Source of the DNA: an uncultured Butyrivibrio sp. | Lineage (GTDB): Bacteria > Bacillota > Clostridia > Lachnospirales > Lachnospiraceae | NCBI GenBank assembly: GCA_946623755.1 | Contig: CAMORK010000009.1 | Span: 1 to 55,129, forward strand | Reading direction: 5' to 3' | DNA length: 55,129 bases | Part shown: one piece after another, positions 1-7,217 of the stretch | Layout: the number at the start of each line of letters is the position of its first letter | How positions within the stretch are numbered: the stretch's first letter is position 1 | Notes under the pieces: generated by a model | What the model was told of the DNA's origin: nothing | The model's input: only the letters and a program-made list of their open reading frames with translations | Databases searched by the model: none | Made by a program: the position numbers and the translations under genes

Positions 1-94
1 GACGAAAATAAGCATTTATGTCCACTCATATATTGGCTGACAACTGAATTGTAACCTCAACAATGTCTTTTTTGTTGGAAAAAATGCTCTTGTA

Positions 95-123
95 TTGACA
101 GCCTCTTGACGAAGTTGTACTAT
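95..123 (+). promoter_or_regulatory. Sigma-A promoter of the dapA operon
   Basis: A perfect -35 box TTGACA (95-100) and a -10 box TACTAT (118-123) are separated by 17 bp. Transcription would start near 130, about 20 nt before the lysine riboswitch, which fits promoter, riboswitch and terminator control of dapA. Confidence 0.75.
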
Positions 124-149
124 TTAAAAAACTGAAGAACAAAAACAGA

Positions 150-312
150 TAGAGGTTGCATATTTAATGAGTAGCTTTGTTGATGCGTCAGGCGCAGATG
201 AGATGGAGCGAAAGGTAAATATGCCGAAAGGTTCGGCCACCTGATGACCGGATGCTTGGGCATATAGTTAAGAGCTATATGACTGTCATCGCAAGATGGG
301 GCGCTATCATTA
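150..312 (+). promoter_or_regulatory. Lysine riboswitch (L box)
   Basis: The segment has the conserved L-box core: AGAGGTTGCA at 151-160, then TTAATGAGTAG at 164-174, a GCCGAAAGGTTCGGC hairpin, and the closing ACTGTCATCGCAAGATGGGG and GCGCTATC elements near 281-308. It lies between a sigma-A promoter and an intrinsic terminator ahead of dapA and dapB, the expected place. From family knowledge, lysine binding should favour the terminator and so lower expression of lysine biosynthesis. I recognised it by sequence; a covariance-model search was not run. Confidence 0.9.
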
Positions 313-356
313 CGAAATACACTCAGCTACAGGGTGCTTTTGTATGGAATTTTATG

Positions 357-388
357 CCGGCTCATACTTGTGAGTCGGTTTTTTATTT
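357..388 (+). terminator. Riboswitch-controlled intrinsic terminator
   Basis: CCGGCTCA (357-364) pairs with TGAGTCGG (371-378), with one G-U pair, and is followed by TTTTTTATTT. It sits directly after the lysine riboswitch and is its likely expression platform. Confidence 0.8.
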
Positions 389-425
389 CATAGGAAATTG
401 CTTGGCATTCCTATGAAATAAAAAA
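379..425. repeat. 18-bp perfect inverted repeat after the terminator
   Basis: Positions 379-396 are the exact reverse complement of 408-425, with an 11-nt spacer. The left arm overlaps the U-tract of the preceding terminator. The arm core is TTTCATAGGAA. It may be a second hairpin of the expression platform or a small inserted palindromic element between the terminator and the dapA ribosome-binding site. Confidence 0.7.
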
Positions 426-486
426 CGCTCCGCTATGGATGCGCAAGCGACATTCTTTTTAATCTTGAAAAAAGTGAGGAGGAATT

Positions 487-1371
487 ATGGCAATTTTTAA
501 AGGAGCAGGAGTTGCAATCGCAACACCATTTTTAGACAACGGAGAGGTTAATTATGATGAGTTTGAACGACTTATCGAGTTTCAGATTCAGAATGGTACT
601 GATGCTATCATAGTTTGTGGAACCACAGGTGAAGCAGCTACAATGACTGAAGCAGAGCACATGGAAGTAGTTAAATTCTGTATTGAAAAAGTAAAAAAGA
701 GAATTCCTGTAATAGCTGGTACAGGATCTAATTGTACAAAAACAGCGGTTGAACTTTCAAAGCTTGCAGAAGAATATGGCGCTGACGGAGTACTTCTTGT
801 AACACCATATTACAATAAGGCAACGCAGGAAGGACTTTATGCTCATTTTAGTGCGGTAGCAGATGCCATTAATATTCCTATTATTCTTTATAATGTTCCA
901 AGTAGAACAGGATGCAATATACAGCCTGAGACAGCAGTAAGACTTTGCCGTGAAAAGAAAAATATTGTAGGAATAAAGGATGCAACAGGAAATATTGCAC
1001 AGACATCAAGAATGATGCAGCTTGCGGATGGATGCATTGATCTTTATTCCGGAAATGATGATGAGATTGTACCTATCATGGCAGTTGGCGGACTTGGTGT
1101 TATTTCTGTTCTTTCCAATGTAGCGCCAAAGGAAACACATGAGATTTGCCAGAAATGTCTTGAGGGCGATTTTGCTGGCGCGAGAGAGCTTCAGTTTAAA
1201 GCACTTCCACTTGTGAAAGCTCTTTTCTCAGAGGTAAATCCTATTCCGGTTAAGAGTGCGCTTGAGATGATAGGATTCAAGGCAGGTCCACTTCGCCTTC
1301 CTCTTACAAAAATGGAGACTGCACATGAAGAAGTGTTAAGAGAAGAAATGAAAAAGTTTGGACTGATTTGA
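487..1371 (+). CDS. dapA: 4-hydroxy-tetrahydrodipicolinate synthase
   Basis: DapA condenses pyruvate with aspartate semialdehyde, the first committed step to diaminopimelate and lysine, in the cytoplasm. The 294-residue protein has the usual family length and aldolase-type TIM barrel. The signature GTTGEAATMTEAEH is near residues 44-57, the YYNKATQEGLYAHF segment near 106-119 carries the catalytic Tyr region, and the Schiff-base lysine lies in VGIKDATGN. The ATG follows a strong GAGGAGG site. It is the first gene behind the lysine riboswitch and is separated from dapB by about 20 bases, so the two are cotranscribed. Confidence 0.97.
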   Translation: MAIFKGAGVAIATPFLDNGEVNYDEFERLIEFQIQNGTDAIIVCGTTGEAATMTEAEHMEVVKFCIEKVKKRIPVIAGTGSNCTKTAVELSKLAEEYGADGVLLVTPYYNKATQEGLYAHFSAVADAINIPIILYNVPSRTGCNIQPETAVRLCREKKNIVGIKDATGNIAQTSRMMQLADGCIDLYSGNDDEIVPIMAVGGLGVISVLSNVAPKETHEICQKCLEGDFAGARELQFKALPLVKALFSEVNPIPVKSALEMIGFKAGPLRLPLTKMETAHEEVLREEMKKFGLI

Positions 1372-1392
1372 TCTATGAAAGGTGGAATAGCG

Positions 1393-2148
1393 ATGACAAA
1401 GATGATTATGCATGGCTGTAATGGCCGCATGGGACATGTAATTGCAGATCTGGTGAAAGAGGATGCTGATATAGAGATAGTTGCCGGAGTAGATGCATAC
1501 GGCGAGAGTAGTTATGCTTTTCCTGTTTTCAAGAGCCTTGGTGAATGCAATGTTTCTGCTGATGTTATAGTTGATTTTTCCAATGCATCAGCAGCAGACG
1601 GACTTCTTGACTACTGCGCAGAAAAAAATATTCCTGTAGTTCTGTGTTCAACAGGTCTTTCTGAAAAACAGCTTGAAAAAGTCAGGGAAACTTCAGAAAA
1701 AGTTGCTGTTTTGAAGTCGGCAAATATGTCAGTTGGAATTAATGCTCTTTTGAAAGTGCTTAAGGAGGTGTCTCCTCTTTTTGCAGCAGCCGGATTTGAT
1801 ATTGAAATAGTTGAAAAACATCATAATCAGAAGCTTGATGCGCCAAGCGGAACGGCTATTGCTCTTGCTGACAGCATCAATGAGTCAATGAATAATGAAT
1901 ACGAATATGTTTATGACAGAAGCAGCAGAAGGGAAAAGAGACCTGAAAAGGAGATTGGAATTTCTGCTGTTCGCGGTGGTACTATAGTAGGAGACCATGA
2001 TGTGATTTTTGCAGGCCATGATGAGGTGGTTACTTTGTCACACAGAGCATATTCAAGAGCTATCTTTGGAAAAGGTGCCATTGAAGCTGCCAAGTTTCTG
2101 GCAGGAAAAGGACCGGACATGTATGATATGGCCGATGTTCTTGCATAA
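1393..2148 (+). CDS. dapB: 4-hydroxy-tetrahydrodipicolinate reductase
   Basis: DapB reduces the DapA product with NAD(P)H to tetrahydrodipicolinate. The start at 1393 gives MTKMIMHGCNGRMG, the normal N-terminal nucleotide-binding motif, 251 residues. An upstream in-frame ATG at 1375 would add six residues and overlap the likely ribosome-binding site AAAGGTGG, so I prefer 1393. The catalytic segment EKHHNQKLDAPSGTA, with its conserved His pair and Lys, is intact. dapA lies upstream and the eukaryotic-type hisA only 20 bases downstream, so the lysine riboswitch probably governs all three. Confidence 0.95.
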   Translation: MTKMIMHGCNGRMGHVIADLVKEDADIEIVAGVDAYGESSYAFPVFKSLGECNVSADVIVDFSNASAADGLLDYCAEKNIPVVLCSTGLSEKQLEKVRETSEKVAVLKSANMSVGINALLKVLKEVSPLFAAAGFDIEIVEKHHNQKLDAPSGTAIALADSINESMNNEYEYVYDRSSRREKRPEKEIGISAVRGGTIVGDHDVIFAGHDEVVTLSHRAYSRAIFGKGAIEAAKFLAGKGPDMYDMADVLA

Positions 2149-2168
2149 TTAATATACAGGAGAAAAAG

Positions 2169-3017
2169 ATGAGATTCAGACCTTGCATCGATATCCACAA
2201 TGGTAAAGTTAAGCAGATAGTCGGAAGCAGCCTGCAGGATAAATCCGATTCTGCCTGTGAAAATTTTGTTTCCGGCAATGATGCTGTCTTTTACGCCAGA
2301 ATGTACAAAGAGCTTGGATTGGAAGGCGGACATATTATACTTTTAAATCCTGTACAAAGTCCATATTATGAAGGAACTAAAAGGCAGGCTATTGATGCAC
2401 TTAACGCATGTCCGGGGCTGATGCAGGTGGGCGGCGGGATAACCGCAGATAATGCTAGTGAGTTTCTTGATGCAGGTGCTTCTCATGTTATAGTTACTTC
2501 TTTTGTATTTAAGAATGGGAAAATTAATTACGAGAATTTGAAGAAGCTTAAAAAAACAGTCGGAAAAGAGCATATTGTGTTGGATCTTTCTTGTAAGTCG
2601 TATAGTATTGGTGGCATTCCTTACAGTCTCAACAGCGAAATTGAGCAAATTTCAGAAAGAAATGTGGTGCTTCCCGACATAGAATACAGAGTTGTTACCG
2701 ACAGATGGCAGAAGATGACAGATGTTGCGGTAAATGCTGAGACACTCGATATGCTTTCAGAGTACTGTGATGAATTCCTCATTCATGCGGCAGATGTGGA
2801 AGGAAAGCAAAATGGAATAGAAGAGGATGTCGCGGGCATACTGGGGAAATGGGCCAAGATTCCTATTACGTATGCAGGCGGTGTTCATGATCTTAATGAT
2901 ATTACCAAGCTGAAGAAAATTGGAAAAGGGAAAATCGATGTGACTGTTGGTAGTGCACTTGATATTTTCGGAGGACAACTATCTATAAAAGATGTAGTAA
3001 ATGCTGTCCGGACTTAA
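2169..3017 (+). CDS. hisA: Eukaryotic-type ProFAR isomerase (HisA/HIS6-like)
   Basis: This predicted phosphoribosylformimino-AICAR-phosphate isomerase would act in the fourth step of histidine synthesis. The 282-residue protein resembles fungal and plant HIS6 rather than ordinary bacterial HisA. Features shared with yeast His6 as I recall it include CIDIHNGKVKQIVGSSL at the N terminus, LMQVGGGI, a VLDLSC segment, EFLIHAADVEG near the centre and GSALDIFGGQL at the C terminus. The N-terminal and central aspartates expected for catalysis are present (CIDIHNG and HAADVEG). No other his gene is adjacent; hisC is 33 kb away. A ribosome-binding site AGGAG precedes the ATG. No terminator separates it from dapB. 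Confidence 0.88.
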   Translation: MRFRPCIDIHNGKVKQIVGSSLQDKSDSACENFVSGNDAVFYARMYKELGLEGGHIILLNPVQSPYYEGTKRQAIDALNACPGLMQVGGGITADNASEFLDAGASHVIVTSFVFKNGKINYENLKKLKKTVGKEHIVLDLSCKSYSIGGIPYSLNSEIEQISERNVVLPDIEYRVVTDRWQKMTDVAVNAETLDMLSEYCDEFLIHAADVEGKQNGIEEDVAGILGKWAKIPITYAGGVHDLNDITKLKKIGKGKIDVTVGSALDIFGGQLSIKDVVNAVRT

Positions 3018-3078
3018 ATGCACATTATTGTTGATTTGCATTTACTTAAAAAGTGCAATAAAATTATATAGCTCAAAA

Positions 3079-3112
3079 AAGCCATCTAACATAAGTTAGA
3101 TGGCTTTTATTG
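3079..3112. terminator. Bidirectional terminator between hisA and cspA
   Basis: GCCATCTAAC (3081-3090) and GTTAGATGGC (3095-3104) form a perfect 10-bp stem with loop ATAA. An A-run precedes it and a T-run follows, so it can end both the dapA-dapB-hisA transcript and the convergent cspA transcript. Confidence 0.9.
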
Positions 3113-3203
3113 ATTAATCATTGTTACAATCTTGCAAATTCAAAATAAATCTATTTTAGAATAAGGCACTTTGTAGTCTGATTAATGGCTTTAATACAAA
3201 GAA

Positions 3204-3404
3204 TTAAAGCTTGTTTACGTTTACGGCCTGAGGTCCCTTTTCGCCCTGGATTACATCATACTCTACAGAAGCGCCCTCTTCGAGAGACTTGAAACCTTCC
3301 ATGTTGAGTCCTGAATAATGTACGAATACATCATTTCCAGCCTCGTCAGAAATGAAGCCGTAACCCTTCTGGTTGTTGAACCACTTAACAGTACCTTTGT
3401 TCAT
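3204..3404 (-). CDS. cspA: Cold-shock protein, CspA family
   Basis: A single S1-like cold-shock domain of 66 residues binds single-stranded RNA or DNA and acts as an RNA chaperone. [18 protein letters not shown] holds the RNP1 motif KGYGFI, and DVFVHYSGL holds RNP2. The ATG at 3404 follows a perfect GGAGG; a longer reading that begins GTG inside this ribosome-binding site is rejected. It lies 96 bases downstream of the GGDEF gene on the same strand and has its own promoter. Confidence 0.96.
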   Translation of the reverse strand: MNKGTVKWFNNQKGYGFISDEAGNDVFVHYSGLNMEGFKSLEEGASVEYDVIQGEKGPQAVNVNKL

Positions 3405-3433
3405 CGTAAATACCTCCACAAAAATAAAAAGAT

Positions 3434-3494
3434 AAATATGTTACGTTGTCTATGACAACATATTTACGATATCACATTAGTACGCAAAAGTAAA
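3434..3494 (-). promoter_or_regulatory. cspA promoter with adjoining inverted repeat
   Basis: On the minus strand TTTACT (3494-3489) and TATCGT (3471-3466) are 17 bp apart. Directly downstream, AAATATGTTGTC (3465-3454) is complementary to the region down to 3434 with a 5-nt bulge. This could be an operator or part of a leader hairpin. Confidence 0.5.
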
Positions 3495-3500
3495 GCGATT

Positions 3501-5237
3501 TTAGCCAAGAGAGTGGAGCGATAACAGATCGGTGAAAGCCCTGTAATATCTAAAGTGTGTCTGATTCCACGGTGTTGTTTTACCAACAGTGGAAATAATG
3601 AATATACATTTTCTGTTATCTTTGTCATAAAATCTGGTGTAAATTATTGAGTAAGTCTGTCTTTTATTCAGAAATTCCTTGATTTTATGGGCAAAAGGCG
3701 GGATCATTTCGGGGCGGTTTATAACAACGAAATCGTCCAGCGCAAAGTATTGCTCCAGTTCGGGACTATCTAATATTCTTACAACGAAGTCTGTTGCAAC
3801 TTTGTCTTTTATAGCGTCGCTTCCTGCGGAATATCGGTGTTTAAAGGGTTCTCCGACAAACAACATAACGTTTTGGAGACCGAAGGCCTCAGCAAATTCT
3901 GACATATACTGCTCAATGGTGCTGCCTTTGTCATGAAGAGCCATGTTGAACATTTTGACGATCACATCACCATAGGAGAGGTCTCTTTCGTTTATTTTTC
4001 TTGTATTTTTTTGTTTGAGCCTTATCTCTTCAAGAGTTCCGTGCTTCTCAGCCGTGTATATGATATACCTGTTTCGGCCTTTTTCTTTGGCAAGATACAG
4101 GCAGTGATCGGTAATTTCAAACAGCTCGTCGTAATTTTCTGCATCTTTAGGGAAAACAGCTGCACCGATGGAAACTGAAAGAGGATTGTCTTTATCAATT
4201 CCTTTGTCTGGGAATGTAGCGGTTACCTTGTTTTTTATTCCCTTAAGTTTGTCCCTTAGTTCTTTTTCGGATTCTATATCATAGAGCACAACAAGGAACT
4301 CATCACCGCCGAATCGCCCTGATATGCCATCGGCTCCAACTTCATTGGATATGATGTTCGCAATTCTTTTGACAACTTCATCACCAAACTGGTGTCCAAA
4401 GGTGTCGTTTACGGTCTTGAAAAAGTCTATATCTATGATTGCAATGGCAGTACCTTCAAGCCTTCTCTCATCTATCCTCTCTTTGGCGATTCTAAGGATA
4501 TCACTTTTATCAAGAAGACCCGTCATGGAATCGTGTTTGATGCTGTTTATCTTGACTGCTCCCTGGTTTCTTAAGAGCTGAATACGTCCTACAACGCCAT
4601 TTGGGCCCTTGTCATAGAAGACAAATGATTCATCCAGAATAGTATGCGAAACATCCGGATCATCGTTTAAAAGGTTGCCCTTTATGGTTGTGGTACCTCT
4701 GCCTACACCGGATTTTATCTGAGTGATAAAGCTTTTTACGCCATCAATCTGATCCCCAACAGCTCTTGAGAGCAGAATCTGTTCAAATTCACTTAAGGAA
4801 TAAAGCTTTGTCTGGAAATCAGAAACTTCTGTATTGAATACGCTGACACTTTCCTCGCCGGGGGTGTATACAAAGTAAACATCCTCATACATATCAAGCT
4901 GGGCCTGATATATGTTTATGACTCTCATTAGGGAACTGTGGGCATTTAAGAGATCGGCGGCATCTACAATGGTAAGCCTTATGAAGTTCTTGTTTTCCCT
5001 GGCAGCCTTCATGTATGTGAAATACATGGTATGAGGGCAGATTACCTTACTGGGATACCAGTTTCCGTCGCAATTTTTAATGTTATTCAGATAAATATCC
5101 ATGTCCTCGACAGCTACTAGCTCGTTCATTGGCTTTACAGCATAATCGCCGAGCTGATCATAGATCCAGGCATCCGCTGATACTATTTTCTGGTCATTTT
5201 TTGAGATGACTATATCGTGAAAACTTACGTCTTTCAT
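3501..5237 (-). CDS. Diguanylate cyclase with GGDEF domain
   Basis: This predicted enzyme makes cyclic di-GMP from two GTP. The 578-residue protein has an N-terminal region of about 230 residues I cannot assign, a GGDEF domain at about 235-395, and a C-terminal region of about 170 residues with no family I recognise. The signature is intact as GRFGGDEFLVVL, and the preceding DIDFFKTVNDTFGHQFGD metal and guanine-binding segment is complete. The inhibitory RxxD site seems absent: VGAD occupies the place. No transmembrane segment is evident, so it is probably cytoplasmic. A GAGGAAGG site precedes the ATG. Confidence 0.88.
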   Translation of the reverse strand: MKDVSFHDIVISKNDQKIVSADAWIYDQLGDYAVKPMNELVAVEDMDIYLNNIKNCDGNWYPSKVICPHTMYFTYMKAARENKNFIRLTIVDAADLLNAHSSLMRVINIYQAQLDMYEDVYFVYTPGEESVSVFNTEVSDFQTKLYSLSEFEQILLSRAVGDQIDGVKSFITQIKSGVGRGTTTIKGNLLNDDPDVSHTILDESFVFYDKGPNGVVGRIQLLRNQGAVKINSIKHDSMTGLLDKSDILRIAKERIDERRLEGTAIAIIDIDFFKTVNDTFGHQFGDEVVKRIANIISNEVGADGISGRFGGDEFLVVLYDIESEKELRDKLKGIKNKVTATFPDKGIDKDNPLSVSIGAAVFPKDAENYDELFEITDHCLYLAKEKGRNRYIIYTAEKHGTLEEIRLKQKNTRKINERDLSYGDVIVKMFNMALHDKGSTIEQYMSEFAEAFGLQNVMLFVGEPFKHRYSAGSDAIKDKVATDFVVRILDSPELEQYFALDDFVVINRPEMIPPFAHKIKEFLNKRQTYSIIYTRFYDKDNRKCIFIISTVGKTTPWNQTHFRYYRAFTDLLSLHSLG

Positions 5238-5370
5238 ATGTGTTCTGCCTTCCTCGTAAAAGAAATATAGGCACTAACTATATTCAGCTATCATTTTTAC
5301 ATAATAACGCAAACTACTAATTTTATTATATAACAAATAGTGGCAAGGAAAAAGCATATATGCTGTGGGC

Positions 5371-5399
5371 TTTACTTTAAAGTTTTAGCGTGATAAAAT
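5371..5399 (+). promoter_or_regulatory. Probable promoter of the yerC-like gene
   Basis: TTTACT (5371-5376) and TAAAAT (5394-5399) are 17 bp apart, upstream of the TrpR-like regulator and divergent from the GGDEF gene. Confidence 0.5.
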
Positions 5400-5466
5400 A
5401 TTTAAGCACGAAAGTTTTGTTGACGAAATATAGTTAACATCAAATTAAATGGTTGGAGGGACCGAA

Positions 5467-5754
5467 ATGAACAAAAAAATCAGAACAGATGCTGTTGATC
5501 ACTTGTTTGATGCAATACTCTGCCTGCAAAATAAAGAGGAGTGCTACAGCTTCTTTGAGGATCTGTGTACTGTAAATGAACTTTTGTCACTCTCACAGAG
5601 ATTTGAAGTTGCTTCGATGCTCAGAGATAAAAAGACATACCTTGAGATTGCCGAGAAGACAGGAGCTTCTACAGCGACAATCAGTAGAGTAAACAGATCT
5701 CTCAATTACGGAGATGACGGATATGAGCTGGTGTTTACCAGAATGCAGGACTAA
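5467..5754 (+). CDS. yerC: YerC/YecD-type TrpR-like DNA-binding protein
   Basis: This 95-residue protein matches the YerC/YecD family, which has the helix-turn-helix fold of the tryptophan repressor. The segment LLSLSQRFEVASMLRDKKTYLEIAEKTGASTATISRVNRSL is written here only by its parts: a dimerisation helix LLSLSQRFEVA and the DNA-reading TGASTATISRVNRSL. The start at 5467 is chosen because GGAGGG lies 8 bases upstream; the ATG at 5449 would precede that site. Its targets are unknown from this window. It is a single gene ended by a strong hairpin. Confidence 0.88.
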   Translation: MNKKIRTDAVDHLFDAILCLQNKEECYSFFEDLCTVNELLSLSQRFEVASMLRDKKTYLEIAEKTGASTATISRVNRSLNYGDDGYELVFTRMQD

Positions 5755-5766
5755 ATAATGACACTA

Positions 5767-5795
5767 AAAAAGAGGCTACATAGTAGCCTCTTTTT
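5767..5795. terminator. Bidirectional terminator, yerC-like gene and bactofilin
   Basis: GAGGCTAC (5772-5779) and GTAGCCTC (5783-5790) form a perfect stem, flanked by A5 and T5 runs. It serves the convergent genes on both sides. Confidence 0.9.
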
Positions 5796-5801
5796 ATGTG
5801 A

Positions 5802-6287
5802 TCATTTCTTGTCTTTATTATCCTTATCATCTTCCTTGGTTTCTTCTTTTTTCTCTTCAGAGTTTTCTTCGGATGATTTGTCGGAGGCAGCGCGCTCTTT
5901 GGCAATTTCTGCGGAACTCTTGTCTATTGATGTCATATCGCATTTGCCGTGGAATACTGCATTCTCATCAATGATGATTCCCTTGCAGGTCACATCTCCG
6001 ATAACCTTGCCGGTATCACTGATCTCAACCTTCCCCTGAGGTGCAGATACATTGCCGTTTATCTCGCCTGCAACATATGCGTTCATAGCTGAAACGGTAC
6101 CTGTGATCTTGCCTTCCTGACCTACAATAAGTGCTCCGCTGATGGTTACGTTGCCATTTACGGTGCCATCGATTCTCGTGGAATCTTTGGTGGTAAGAGG
6201 ACCATCAAGGATGGCTCCGGGACCGATAATGGTTCCAACTTGTTCTAATGCAGGATCTACATTGTTTTCTTTTTTGCTTCCAAACAT
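5802..6287 (-). CDS. Bactofilin-family cytoskeletal protein
   Basis: Bactofilins polymerise into cytoskeletal filaments that often position peptidoglycan-modifying enzymes. This 161-residue protein has the core beta-helix at about 20-120, seen as short repeats such as GTIIGPGAILDGPL, RIDGTVNGNVTISGALIVG and GEINGNVSAPQGKVEI. The last 35 residues are a charged, Lys/Glu/Asp-rich tail. The ATG at 6287 follows GGAGGG. It begins 29 bases after the LytM-like gene on the same strand, so they form an operon. Bactofilin paired with an M23-type protein is a known arrangement in other phyla, which supports a joint role in cell shape or wall growth. Confidence 0.92.
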   Translation of the reverse strand: MFGSKKENNVDPALEQVGTIIGPGAILDGPLTTKDSTRIDGTVNGNVTISGALIVGQEGKITGTVSAMNAYVAGEINGNVSAPQGKVEISDTGKVIGDVTCKGIIIDENAVFHGKCDMTSIDKSSAEIAKERAASDKSSEENSEEKKEETKEDDKDNKDKK

Positions 6288-6316
6288 GAAATTCCCTCCA
6301 TCTAATACCCGGGTTA

Positions 6317-7099
6317 TCACCCGTTGATTTCTATAAGTTCCTCCGGGTCGATATACTGTTCGTTCTGTTGTATCTGATAGCCAAGAGATGTGTTGTTTTC
6401 AGATATAACAAAGATGATATCACCCTTATCAATGGCAGATCCTTCTGTCACAAGAGGATCGCCGCTGTTTCTGTAAATTGAGATATAACCGTTGCCATGA
6501 TCGATGGTGATCATGTTGCCGAATTTAACGTCGGTAGTAACTGTCTGGACAGTACCGGAACCTGATGCAATTACACTGTTACCGGCTGCGGAATCAAACA
6601 GAACAATAGGATTGCCTGTGGCTGTATCCTTGTTGTCTTCAGTGATCTTGGTTACCTGGGTTTCATTCGGGTCATCTAAAGCCGGTGTCATGGATGCGGT
6701 TCCTGTCAAAGGAAATCCTGTGGGAATTGCAAGCGTTTCTGCTTCTTCGGCGGAAATCTGTTCATCTTCAATTCTTTGATTGAGAGCTGCTGAAAGCTGC
6801 TGTACCTTGGTTTCAAGCTCATTGTTGGAAGCTTCCAGTGTGGCGCTTTCAGTGGTGAGTTCATCAATCCGCGCTTTCTGAACAAGTTCAATTGAATGAA
6901 GATGATTGATGGTAATAGCTGAGTAAATAATATAACAGATAATGATAAGTACTATACCAAAGGCTATGTAAGCCAGAAGCTGTGTCTTAAAGTGATTGAG
7001 ATGTAGCCTTTTTGTGCTTCCGTCAGAATCCCCGGATATAACCATGAAAGTATAGTGTCTCTTATGTCTGTGTTTTCTGGGCTTTGTATCTTTGCTCAT
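6317..7099 (-). CDS. Membrane-anchored LytM/M23-like protein, probably catalytically dead
   Basis: The 260-residue protein has a basic cytoplasmic N terminus, one transmembrane segment near 43-62 (AYIAFGIVLIIICYIIYSAI), a coiled coil at about 70-110 and a C-terminal LytM domain at about 155-255. The fold is recognisable in SGSGTVQTVTTDVKFGNMITIDHGNGYISIYRN. The zinc ligands of M23 peptidases appear lost: the first His-x-x-x-Asp site reads VLFDSAAG, the YxHL position reads YRNS, and the final HxE/H position reads LGYQI. It may therefore activate or tether other wall enzymes, as SpoIIQ-like and EnvC-like factors do. The start at 7099 follows GGAGG. It is the first gene of the operon with bactofilin. 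Confidence 0.85.
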   Translation of the reverse strand: MSKDTKPRKHRHKRHYTFMVISGDSDGSTKRLHLNHFKTQLLAYIAFGIVLIIICYIIYSAITINHLHSIELVQKARIDELTTESATLEASNNELETKVQQLSAALNQRIEDEQISAEEAETLAIPTGFPLTGTASMTPALDDPNETQVTKITEDNKDTATGNPIVLFDSAAGNSVIASGSGTVQTVTTDVKFGNMITIDHGNGYISIYRNSGDPLVTEGSAIDKGDIIFVISENNTSLGYQIQQNEQYIDPEELIEING

Positions 7100-7123
7100 A
7101 TAAACCTCCGCCTTAAACACTTT

Positions 7124-7153
7124 ATTTTAACATATATAATAGGTTTTGCGCAA
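7124..7153 (-). promoter_or_regulatory. Possible promoter of the LytM-bactofilin operon
   Basis: On the minus strand TTGCGC (7153-7148) and TAAAAT (7129-7124) are 18 bp apart, ending 24 bases from the start codon. The match is moderate. Confidence 0.35.
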
Positions 7154-7199
7154 CCAAAAAGCCCGGATGCGACAGTCGCACCCGGGGCTTTGGTTTTTG
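7152..7199. terminator. Terminator downstream of cellobiose phosphorylase
   Basis: A GC-rich hairpin pairs AAAGCCCGGATGCGA with TCGCACCCGGGGCTTT, with small interruptions. On the minus strand it ends in a T5 run, as expected for the end of the phosphorylase transcript. Confidence 0.75.
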
Positions 7200-7217
7200 T
7201 TGTATTTAAGAAGGTTG

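Noticed and set aside
1191..2333. Minus-strand ORFs opposite dapA, dapB and hisA
   Set aside because: They overlap well-supported genes, lack family resemblance and have no sensible start sites.
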